The notes under the pieces were generated by a model. The model was not told the DNA's origin. It searched no databases and saw only the letters and a program-made list of their open reading frames with translations. The translations under genes were made by a program, and so were the position numbers. From Spartobacteria bacterium (lineage in GTDB: Bacteria > Verrucomicrobiota > Verrucomicrobiia > Chthoniobacterales > UBA10450): 64,000 nt of DNA. This document shows positions 53,969 to 60,783 of this stretch, in pieces. The DNA lies in assembly GCA_021325495.1 (NCBI GenBank), contig JAJPGZ010000002.1, forward strand, positions 496,001 through 560,000, in the 5' to 3' direction. How positions within the stretch are numbered: position 1 is the stretch's first letter; each line of letters opens with the position of its first letter.

Positions 53969-54808
53969 TCAATATCTGAAATGTCCGTTCACCTGAGAAC
54001 CGTGGATCGCTTCGTGGCAGCCCGCCGACCAACAGGTGCCTTGTTGCAAGCGCGTGGTGTGATCGGAATCGCCGATATAAAGACGCCCATCGGTTCGCTG
54101 CTCCTGGAAGTGGCACTTCAAGCAAAGATTTGCATCGCGCGCGGTGAGCATGCGCTGATTGACCGAGCCGTGCGGCGAATGGCAGGTCACGCAGCCTTCG
54201 CGCAATGCTTCGTGCTCGAAAACAAACGGCCCGCGTTGGGCGGTGTGACATTGGAAACAAGTATCGTTCTGGCCTAACAACTCGATGCCGCCACCGCGCA
54301 CCGCTTGCGGCAGGTTTGTCCCGCCGCCCTTGATCGCCATGCCCTTGTGCGGATTGTGGCAATCAGCGCAACTGACTTTGCCTTCGAGCACAGGATGACG
54401 ATGCGGCAGTTGGAATTTCGCGCGCACTTCGAGGTGACATTGGAAGCAGGTTTCCGGCGAGCGTCGCGGATTCACGATGGTGCGCGCGGCGCCGCCACTC
54501 GACACGTGGAGACTTCCCGGCCCGTGACATGATTCGCAACCGATGTTCTTTGCGTTGTCACCCTGCGCTTTCAACCGCGCATGAGTGGCTGTTCGGAAAT
54601 CGCGCGTGATTTCCTCATGACAAGTGGCGCATTCTTCCGAGCCGACAAATTCCGCGCCCGGGATGCTAGGCGGCGCAAGCAATGTGCGGTTTGTTTCGAA
54701 ATTGCTGCAAGACAACAGCACGACGGTGAGCGCAACTCCACCCCCGACCGCCCACCAAAGTTTTTCGCGCTTACCATGGAGCCATCGAGTTATCCTCGAG
54801 CGCCACAC
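53969..54808 (-). CDS. octaheme c-type cytochrome, DmsE/MtrA/PioA-like
   Basis: 279 residues from a GTG at 54808. I count seven CxxCH motifs (CATCH, CESCH, CFQCH, CADCH, CFQCH, CVTCH, CLKCH) and one CX4CH (CWSAGCH), so eight potential hemes. Phrases GSEECATCH, SCADCHNPHKG and RGPFVFEHEALREGCVTCH match the DmsE-type decaheme family, but two hemes fewer are present. An N-terminal hydrophobic segment ends in LLSCSN, a possible lipobox. Likely periplasmic and inserted in the barrel encoded 10 bp downstream. Confidence 0.88.
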   Translation of the reverse strand: MWRSRITRWLHGKREKLWWAVGGGVALTVVLLSCSNFETNRTLLAPPSIPGAEFVGSEECATCHEEITRDFRTATHARLKAQGDNAKNIGCESCHGPGSLHVSSGGAARTIVNPRRSPETCFQCHLEVRAKFQLPHRHPVLEGKVSCADCHNPHKGMAIKGGGTNLPQAVRGGGIELLGQNDTCFQCHTAQRGPFVFEHEALREGCVTCHSPHGSVNQRMLTARDANLCLKCHFQEQRTDGRLYIGDSDHTTRLQQGTCWSAGCHEAIHGSQVNGHFRY

Positions 54809-54877
54809 GATGCCGCAAGTGTTACTAGAGAAACTTCGGCCTGACTATGCATTTCTTCGGCAAAACAAAATTGACCA

Positions 54878-55273
54878 TTAAACGCGACATTTGTGTTTTC
54901 CGTTGGCCGTACGGTATTCGGTAGGCGATTGGCCACAGAGTTTCTTGAACACGCGGTTGAATTGCGAAAGCGATTGAAACCCGACCGCAAATGCGATTTC
55001 GGTAATGCGAAGATCGACATCGTGTAAAAGCGTGCGTGCTTTTTCAAATCGCGCCCGCGCGACATACCGAACGAAATTCATTCCCGTCACTTCTTTGAAT
55101 TTCTCGCTCAAATGCGTTGCGCTCATTCCCATGGCCCGGGCCACGTCGGTCAGCGAAATCTTCTCGTCGGAATTTTCCGCGATGTACTTTTGAGCGTTCC
55201 AAATCTTCACTGGCTCAACGCGTTTTTCCTTATGCTCGGTTTTGGAAAAGTGGTCTGGAGAATCCTTTGTCAT
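54878..55273 (-). CDS. AraC-family DNA-binding protein (HTH domain only)
   Basis: 131 residues: a short charged N-terminus, then the two AraC helix-turn-helix units, ISLTDVARAMGMSATHLSEKF and ITEIAFAVGFQSLSQFNRVFK, and the terminal GQSPTEYR. No sensor domain is present, so it may be controlled by expression or by partner contact. It lies just upstream of the MtrAB-like genes on the same strand and is a candidate regulator of them. It resembles the C-terminus of the 55618-56589 protein. Confidence 0.92.
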   Translation of the reverse strand: MTKDSPDHFSKTEHKEKRVEPVKIWNAQKYIAENSDEKISLTDVARAMGMSATHLSEKFKEVTGMNFVRYVARARFEKARTLLHDVDLRITEIAFAVGFQSLSQFNRVFKKLCGQSPTEYRTANGKHKCRV

Positions 55274-55457
55274 CTTGCCTTCCGCTACATCCAGCCATGA
55301 GCGGGGCCGTCACGCTGCGCTTCGATTGCGATTTATGGTGCCGATCTTGCGCAGATTGAACGCTCTTATCTGAGCAGTTTTTGCAAAGCAAAAGACAATC
55401 CGTGCCGGGCGTACTGGCTCGTGCAGGAGGACCCTGGGTCGAACAAGAAAGAAGACA

Positions 55458-55547
55458 ATGACCTATCTAATTGCTTTGGGTGTGATAACCACAATCGCGC
55501 TCTATGCCGTGATCATCATCGGTTGCATCAGGCAACCCGAATGGTGA
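55458..55547 (+). CDS. possible 29-residue membrane peptide
   Basis: An ATG preceded by AAAGAAG begins a 29-residue frame: MTYLIALGVITTIALYAVII with a short polar end (CIRQPEW). It would form one membrane helix. It is the only candidate I see in the 343-bp gap 55274-55617 between the two AraC genes. There is no homology evidence, so it may be chance. Confidence 0.35.
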   Translation: MTYLIALGVITTIALYAVIIIGCIRQPEW

Positions 55548-55617
55548 AGATGCGAATGGGCGTTCGGTCGCGAACGAAAGACGCCCGGCGGTGCCGGAAA
55601 TTTAGCGCCGAATCTCG

Positions 55618-56589
55618 TTAGGCTCGCCGCCTTTTTCTGGACGCGATTGTGCCTTTGGTTGCACTTGTCGATCTAACGCGGGACGGGTGGTTGCCGCCGA
55701 GATGTTCCCGAAATTCGGTCGGTGATTGTCCGAAGACGCGCTTGAACATGCGATTAAATTGCGTGAGCGATTGAAACCCGACATCGTAGGCCACTTCACT
55801 GATGCGTCGGCCTGGATTGAGCAATTGTGCTTTCGCATCTTCCAGCCGCACACGCGCCACATAATCGGTGAACTTCAAACCCGTTGTCTTCTTAAAGACC
55901 TTGCAAAAGTGAAAGACGCTTGCGCCCGATGCCTGGGCGACCGCCGAAAGTGTTAACGGTTCGCTTTTGTGTTGCGTGATGTATTCGCGCGCCTTGCGCA
56001 CCAGGGGCGGTTCCGCATTCTGCCTTTCAAGAACTATTTGGTTAACGAGTGCCGAGAGTTGCTCCGCAAAAAACGCGAGCAAACGAACCGTGGCCGAATA
56101 CTTGTCTTTCGGAATGATCGGCGTCATCGCCCATGCTTTGCCGAGCGGGCCGTCAAACTTCTCCCCGCACTTGGCCAGCTGCGCCGCAGCGCGCTTCTTG
56201 TCCGATTCAATTGCGGAGCGTCGCAAGACCTGTCCAATCCGAAGAAAGCCGATCGTTTTTTCCCCGAGCCGGACCGGCACAGACGTTTCGGTCAGGCCAA
56301 AGGGACAGGTTTCGGTGCATGGTTGTGTGCCGGTGTGTTCCACGATCTCGGCATGCGATTGCAAACAAACCGCCAGCGTCGCCGGCCGCTCTGCCAGCAG
56401 CGCGCAAAAGCGGTTCTCGTTAGTCTTCAGATGATGCTCGAGCTGCCAGTATTCCAACGGCCGCAATGCGAGCGGAAGCCCGGTCGCTTTCGAAAAAACG
56501 CTTTCGTAATCCCGAAACAACCGCGACCGCAGCAACATGTCGATCAGTTGCTTGTTCGCACTGTTGGGCGTGGGGTTCGATTCCAGCAT
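55618..56589 (-). CDS. AraC-family regulator with PocR-like sensor domain
   Basis: 323 residues. The N-terminal 185 residues look like a PocR-type sensory domain: FSKATGLPLALRPLEYW, RFCALLAERPATLAVCLQSHAEI, CTETCPFGLTETSVPVRLG and IGFLRIGQVL, with several cysteines that could bind a metal or cofactor. The C-terminal AraC domain has TLSAVAQASGASVFHFCKVFKK and ISEVAYDVGFQSLTQFNRMFKR. PocR domains sense small hydrocarbon or diol-like ligands in known cases. Here the ligand is unknown. Confidence 0.9.
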   Translation of the reverse strand: MLESNPTPNSANKQLIDMLLRSRLFRDYESVFSKATGLPLALRPLEYWQLEHHLKTNENRFCALLAERPATLAVCLQSHAEIVEHTGTQPCTETCPFGLTETSVPVRLGEKTIGFLRIGQVLRRSAIESDKKRAAAQLAKCGEKFDGPLGKAWAMTPIIPKDKYSATVRLLAFFAEQLSALVNQIVLERQNAEPPLVRKAREYITQHKSEPLTLSAVAQASGASVFHFCKVFKKTTGLKFTDYVARVRLEDAKAQLLNPGRRISEVAYDVGFQSLTQFNRMFKRVFGQSPTEFREHLGGNHPSRVRSTSATKGTIASRKRRRA

Positions 56590-56657
56590 CGATGAAGCGG
56601 GACGTGAATATCGCGGCCCACTCAGGTGGGTGTCAACGCACTTAACTCTCGCTATGA

Positions 56658-56715
56658 TGTCGATCTTGCGCGCACCGTGACGCGGTCACGCCGCGACGCT
56701 AACGCAAGATCGACA
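56658..56715. repeat. inverted pair of the 10-mer motif with inner hairpin
   Basis: TGTCGATCTTGCG (56658-56670) is inverted as CGCAAGATCGACA (56703-56715), a perfect 13-bp inverted repeat. Inside it lies GTGAC-GCG-GTCAC (56677-56689). This 58-bp structure sits in the gap between UspA and the AraC gene. It could form a strong RNA stem and act as a terminator, as inverted uptake-signal pairs do in other bacteria. Confidence 0.8.
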
Positions 56716-56753
56716 TTCGATGCTGCATTGAAAGTTTTTGTTGCACGATTTTT

Positions 56754-57251
56754 TTACAAACAAAACTCGTGCTCCTTTTCGCGAACGACGAACACCGGAC
56801 ATGGCGCCGCGCGCACGACGCGTTCGGCCGTGCTGCCAATGCAAAAATGTTTCCAACCGGTGTAACCGTGCGTGGCAATAACGATAAGATCGACATCGAG
56901 CTCTTTGGCGGCGTCCACGATTTCCTGCGACGCCATCCCCCGCCGAGTCGTCGCGGTCACCTGGTTGACTCCGGCCGCGCGCGCGGAGTTGGCGAGCGAC
57001 TTTAGTTCTTTCTTCTCATTCGGTTGGTAGCCGTTCGATGGCGGCGGCGCAATCATGTAACCATCGAACACGGGCGGAATGCCGGCTTCGAGAACATGAA
57101 ACAAAGTTATCTCGGCATTAAACTGCTTCGCAAAACGTGCGGCATATTGCAGCGCTTTTTTCGACAACGGCGAGAAATCCACCGGCACCAGAATCCGTTT
57201 GAGACTGAACCCGGCGCGATTGGCGCGCATCGGCGTTTCCTGTGTTTTCAT
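56754..57251 (-). CDS. universal stress protein, single UspA domain
   Basis: 165 residues. KRILVPVDFSPLSKKALQYAA opens the fold, and VIATHGYTGWKHFCIGSTAERVV is the ATP-binding segment with GxxG(9x)GS. It is closely related to the domains of the tandem UspA at 38966-39997. A probable cytoplasmic stress protein. Regulation is not visible. Confidence 0.93.
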   Translation of the reverse strand: MKTQETPMRANRAGFSLKRILVPVDFSPLSKKALQYAARFAKQFNAEITLFHVLEAGIPPVFDGYMIAPPPSNGYQPNEKKELKSLANSARAAGVNQVTATTRRGMASQEIVDAAKELDVDLIVIATHGYTGWKHFCIGSTAERVVRAAPCPVFVVREKEHEFCL

Positions 57252-57368
57252 ACTGATAGCTTGCGCACGTCGTCCCCGATCCGCTGCTCGACGGTTGCGA
57301 AATCATGTGCGTTTCTTGGCGAGTCGATCACGCGCGCGGCCGCGGGAAATGTGTTAGCATTTGCCGAC

Positions 57369-57453
57369 ACCAGGGTGGCGAAATTGGCAGACGCGCCAGA
57401 CTTAGGATCTGGTGGAGCAATCCTTAGGGGTTCGAGTCCCCTCCCTGGTACCA
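57369..57453 (+). tRNA. tRNA-Leu (anticodon UAG)
   Basis: The acceptor arm ACCAGGG (57369) pairs with CCCTGGT (ending 57449), followed by A and an encoded CCA. The anticodon stem CCAGA/TCTGG holds loop CTTAGGA, so the anticodon is TAG (reads CUA and probably other CUN). A long variable arm, as expected for Leu, precedes the T arm AGGGGTTCGAGTCCCCT. The next gene starts 6 bases after the CCA. Confidence 0.96.
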
Positions 57454-57459
57454 TTTACT

Positions 57460-58170
57460 GTGCTCTCCTTCATCGTCCCTGCTTACAACGAAGAATTCGA
57501 ATTGCCCGCCACGCTCGCGGCCATTCACAACGCCGCGCAAGATCGACAATATGAAATCGTCGTGGTCGATGACGCTTCCACCGATCGCACGGTCGAGATC
57601 GCAAAAGATGCCGGCGCGATTGTCGTTCCAATTAATCGGCGACAAATCGCGGCCGCGCGCAACGCCGGCGCACACGCCGCGCGCGGCGAGATTTTCTTTT
57701 TCGTCGATGCCGACACGCGCATTCGGAAGGAACATGTCGATCTTGCGCTGAATGCCCTAACGAACGGCCATTCCGGCGGCGGCGCCCTCATCGAGACCGA
57801 TCGCGACATTCCGCTTTGGGGTCACATCTTCCTCAAGATTTTCTCAGCGGTTTATTTTTCGAACAAACTCGCGGCCGGCTCGTTCTTGTTCACCACGCGC
57901 GAAAATTTCGAAAGGGTCGGCCGATTCGACGAGCGTTACTTCGCCGGCGAAGAAGTCTGGCTCAGTCTCGCGCTAAAAAAACTTGGGCCGTTCACCATTC
58001 TTCGCGAACCGGTCGTCACTTCCGGCCGCAAGATGCGCATGCATTCCGGCTGGCGACTCTTGTCGCACGCGGTGCGGATTCTTCTCGGCGGATTGAGCGG
58101 CTACGGCACGCGCGACCGTCACGAGCTTTGGTACGATGGCAAACGTGAGACCACGGCAAGATCGACATGA
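57460..58170 (+). CDS. glycosyltransferase family 2
   Basis: 236 residues from a GTG at 57460 (MLSFIVPAYNEEFELPAT); the longer frame runs through the tRNA and is rejected. GT-A features are FIVPAYNEE, VVVDDASTDRTVEIA and FFFVDADTR (the DxD that binds the metal-sugar nucleotide). A later acidic ED-like site reads GEEVWLSLALKK. The fold suggests a cytoplasmic or membrane-bound sugar transferase. The acceptor is unknown. It overlaps the GNAT gene by 4 bp. Confidence 0.9.
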   Translation: MLSFIVPAYNEEFELPATLAAIHNAAQDRQYEIVVVDDASTDRTVEIAKDAGAIVVPINRRQIAAARNAGAHAARGEIFFFVDADTRIRKEHVDLALNALTNGHSGGGALIETDRDIPLWGHIFLKIFSAVYFSNKLAAGSFLFTTRENFERVGRFDERYFAGEEVWLSLALKKLGPFTILREPVVTSGRKMRMHSGWRLLSHAVRILLGGLSGYGTRDRHELWYDGKRETTARST

Positions 58171-58182
58171 ACAAGATCGACA
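58158..58182 (+). repeat. tandem AAGATCGACA pair across the GT2-GNAT junction, 15-bp period
   Basis: Copies at 58158-58167 and 58173-58182 cover the end of the glycosyltransferase (RST) and the first codons of the acetyltransferase (MNKIDI). One gives Arg-Ser-Thr and the other Lys-Ile-Asp, showing two reading frames of the same word. Confidence 0.9.
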
Positions 58183-58604
58183 TCTCCCTCGCGCAATCGG
58201 CCGAAGAGATTCGCAAATGTTTTCCGGTCATGCGCGAACTCCGCACCCACATCGCCGACGAAAACGAATTCGTCGCGCGCGTGCAACGCCAGCAAGCGCA
58301 AGGTTATTTGCTCGCGTATCTCGAAGCCGATGGCGAAGTGCGCGCGGCTGCCGGTTATCGTTATCTCGAATCGTTGTTCTCGGGAAAAAATCTTTACGTT
58401 GACGATCTGGTCACGCGCGATGCCGATCGTTCACGCGGATTCGGCGGGCAATTAATCGATTGGTTAATGGAACAGGCGCGCGCGAATAGCTGCGAAACGC
58501 TCGAGCTCGATTCCGGCGTGCAACGCTTCGACGCCCATCGATTTTATTTTGCCAAACGAATGCAGATTTCGTCGTATCATTTCCGAATCAAAACCTCGCC
58601 ATGA
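58167..58604 (+). CDS. GNAT-family N-acetyltransferase
   Basis: 145 residues. The central part has the acetyl-CoA motif A as LVTRDADRSRGFGGQLIDWL (RxxGxG/A pattern RSRGFG) and ETLELDSGVQRFDAHRFYF following. It is a single-domain enzyme that would acetylate an amine; the substrate is unknown. Its start overlaps the glycosyltransferase stop, and its stop overlaps the cupin start by 4 bp, so the three are coupled. Confidence 0.88.
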   Translation: MNKIDISLAQSAEEIRKCFPVMRELRTHIADENEFVARVQRQQAQGYLLAYLEADGEVRAAAGYRYLESLFSGKNLYVDDLVTRDADRSRGFGGQLIDWLMEQARANSCETLELDSGVQRFDAHRFYFAKRMQISSYHFRIKTSP

Positions 58605-58942
58605 AAAACGATAATCCCTGGATCGACATCTGCCCGGGCATCAAACGTCAGACCGTGAGTAGCGGAAAGAGCATGTATCAAATGCGGGCCGCGCTCGAGG
58701 CCGGCAGCAAGATGCCGGAGCATCAACACCCGCAGGAACAGATCGTTCACATTCTCAGCGGCCGAATGAAATTGATCGTGAGGGGAACGCCGCATGAGTT
58801 GAAGACGGGCGATTCGTTTTATCTCGCGAGTAACGTTCCGCACGGCGTCGAAACCATGGAAGCGACGCAGGTGCTCGACACTTTCAGTCCACCGCGCGAC
58901 GAATATCTCGCGATCGACGAAGCCAATCGTCAACGCGGGTAG
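58601..58942 (+). CDS. cupin-domain protein
   Basis: 113 residues forming one cupin barrel. Motif 1 is MPEHQHPQEQIVHILSG (His, His, Glu/Gln metal ligands) and motif 2 is DSFYLASNVPHGVE. It probably binds a divalent metal and could be an isomerase, dioxygenase or sensor; the sequence does not decide. It is the last gene of the GT2-GNAT-cupin set. Confidence 0.88.
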   Translation: MKNDNPWIDICPGIKRQTVSSGKSMYQMRAALEAGSKMPEHQHPQEQIVHILSGRMKLIVRGTPHELKTGDSFYLASNVPHGVETMEATQVLDTFSPPRDEYLAIDEANRQRG

Positions 58943-58943
58943 T

Positions 58944-58968
58944 TGTCGATCTTGCTATTGTCGATCTT
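58944..58968 (-). repeat. tandem TGTCGATCTT pair downstream of the cupin gene, 15-bp period
   Basis: Copies at 58944-58953 and 58959-58968, two bases after the cupin stop codon, in the 59-bp gap before the next gene. Confidence 0.9.
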
Positions 58969-59001
58969 AGCGTGATAGCCTGCGACTAACAAAACCAAAA
59001 T

Positions 59002-59262
59002 ATGTTACACATCATCTGGTCGATCATCGTCGGATTCATTATCGGTCTCATCGCTCGCGCCATCATGCCCGGCGCGCAGCAACTCGGGTTTATCATGACG
59101 ACGCTGCTCGGCATCGGCGGTTCCATTGTCGGTGGTCTGATCGGACGCATGTTTTCAAAACCGGCCGACGGCGCCGCGTTTCATCCGGCCGGAGTCATCA
59201 TGTCGATCATCGGCGCGCTTATCCTGCTCTTTGTCTGGATCAAATTTTTCGCGGCGGCGTAA
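59002..59262 (+). CDS. GlsB/YeaQ/YmgE-family small membrane protein
   Basis: 86 residues with three hydrophobic segments. The family core is IIVGFIIGLIARAIMPG, then LLGIGGSIVGGLIGRMF and a last helix IIGALILLFVWI. These stress-induced inner-membrane proteins are described in enterobacteria as transglycosylase-associated, though the biochemical role is unclear. It stands alone between the cupin and nuoM2 genes. Confidence 0.9.
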   Translation: MLHIIWSIIVGFIIGLIARAIMPGAQQLGFIMTTLLGIGGSIVGGLIGRMFSKPADGAAFHPAGVIMSIIGALILLFVWIKFFAAA

Positions 59263-59337
59263 TCCCGCGCTTCTGTCTTGATTAAGCGATAGCTCATCGC
59301 TTTCTTCAGAGCCGATGAGTCATCCGTGTCCAGGCCA

Positions 59338-60783
59338 ATGATTGCCTGGACGATTTATCTCAGCTTTGCCGGCGCGCTGCTGGTTTTGTTTTTGCCGCGC
59401 GCATGGTCGCGCTCGATCGCGCTCGCGACCACCCTTGTCGATCTAATAATAAGCCTCGCCGCGTTTTTCGGTCGCAGCGTTGATCCGGCGCACTTCCACA
59501 CCATCGTGCGCGTGCCGTGGGTCCCGGCGCTCGGCATGAATTATCATCTCGCCGTCGATGGCATCAGTCTCACGCTCGTCCTCGTCACCGCCATCACCGC
59601 CCTCAGCGCCGTGCTTTTTTCGTGGGATGTCGATCTTCGCCAAAATGAATTCTTCTTTTGGCTTCTGCTCGTCGTCGGCGGTTCCTTCGGTGTCTTTCTC
59701 GCGGCCGATCTTTTTCTCTTCTTCGTGTTCTACGAGTTCGTCATCGTCCCGAAATATTTCCTGATCGCGATCTTCGGTTCCACGAACAAGGAATACGGCG
59801 CGATGAAACTGACGCTCTATTCGTTTTTCGGCGGCGCGCTCGTTTTCATCGGCATTCTCGCGGTTTACGCGAGCGCCAATTCGTTAGACCTAAATCAGCT
59901 CGCGCAATTTTCTTTTCCGCTGCAACTGCAAGCCTGGGCCTTCCCGGTTTTGTTTCTCGGCTTCGCCGTCCTCGCCGGCATCTGGCCGCTCCACACCTGG
60001 GCGCCGACCGGTCACGTCGCCGCGCCCACCGCCGGCTCGATGTTGCTCGCCGGAATCGTGATGAAACTCGGCGCCTACGGCGCGCTCCGTGTCGCGATGA
60101 ACATTTTTCCGCAGGGATTTCTCATGTGGCGCAACTGGATCGCGGTCTTCGCCGTCATCGGAATTGTTTACGCGGCCGCGGTCGCGCTGCGTCAACGCGA
60201 TCTCAAATTCATCATTGGTTACTCGAGCGTGAGTCACATGGGTTTTGTCTTGTTAGGCCTGGCCACGGCGAATGCGCTCGGCGTTTCCGGCGCGGTCCTG
60301 CAAATGTTTTCGCACGGCGTCATCGGCGCGCTCCTCTTCGCCATCGCCGGCACCATGCTTTACCGGCGCACGCACACGCGCGATCTCGATCAATTGTCGA
60401 TCTTGCCGCTGCGTCGCGCGCTTCCGTTCGCCGCGTTGGCATTTACGATCGCATCCGCCGCCTCCATGGGCATTCCGGGTTTCAGCGGATTCGCCGCCGA
60501 AATCACCATTCTCATCGGCGCGTGGAAATCGTTTCCGCTCGCGGTCTGGATCACTGGCATCGGCATGGTCCTCGTCGCCGCTTTCACTTTGCGCGCGTTG
60601 AAGCGCACATTTTTCGATGTCGATCTTGCGAGCGCCTCGGCCACGCCGATGGAGCCGATCACGCTTCCCGAAAAAATCGGCGCGTCCTTGCTGATGTTTA
60701 CCACGCTCGCTGTCGGCCTTTTCCCGAAACTGTTGTTCGATCGCATCGGCCCCGCCGTGCAAGCGATGAGGTTTTTGCAATGA
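59338..60783 (+). CDS. second NuoM-like subunit (paralogue of nuoM)
   Basis: 481 residues from ATG 59338 (MIAWTIYLSFAG); an in-frame GTG at 59326 is possible. About 14 membrane helices. The helix 5 glutamate is kept in FFVFYEFVIVPKYFLIAIFG and the helix 7 lysine in AGIVMKLGAYG. The usual LHxWLPDAH segment is altered to LHTWAPTGHVAAPTAGS. GYSSVSHMGFVLLGLA is conserved. It overlaps nuoN by 4 bp. It could belong to a second complex I or to a related proton-pumping module, perhaps alternating with nuoM. Confidence 0.88.
   Translation: MIAWTIYLSFAGALLVLFLPRAWSRSIALATTLVDLIISLAAFFGRSVDPAHFHTIVRVPWVPALGMNYHLAVDGISLTLVLVTAITALSAVLFSWDVDLRQNEFFFWLLLVVGGSFGVFLAADLFLFFVFYEFVIVPKYFLIAIFGSTNKEYGAMKLTLYSFFGGALVFIGILAVYASANSLDLNQLAQFSFPLQLQAWAFPVLFLGFAVLAGIWPLHTWAPTGHVAAPTAGSMLLAGIVMKLGAYGALRVAMNIFPQGFLMWRNWIAVFAVIGIVYAAAVALRQRDLKFIIGYSSVSHMGFVLLGLATANALGVSGAVLQMFSHGVIGALLFAIAGTMLYRRTHTRDLDQLSILPLRRALPFAALAFTIASAASMGIPGFSGFAAEITILIGAWKSFPLAVWITGIGMVLVAAFTLRALKRTFFDVDLASASATPMEPITLPEKIGASLLMFTTLAVGLFPKLLFDRIGPAVQAMRFLQ

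Noticed and set aside
55274-55457. Regulatory element or small RNA in the gap after the HTH-only AraC gene
   Set aside because: I see no consistent promoter, hairpin or conserved motif in it. Nothing beyond the small frame at 55458 can be supported.
59658-60779. 374-residue N-terminal extension of nuoN
   Set aside because: It is the +1 frame of nuoM2, Arg/His-rich, and the ATG at 60780 overlapping the nuoM2 stop is the natural start.
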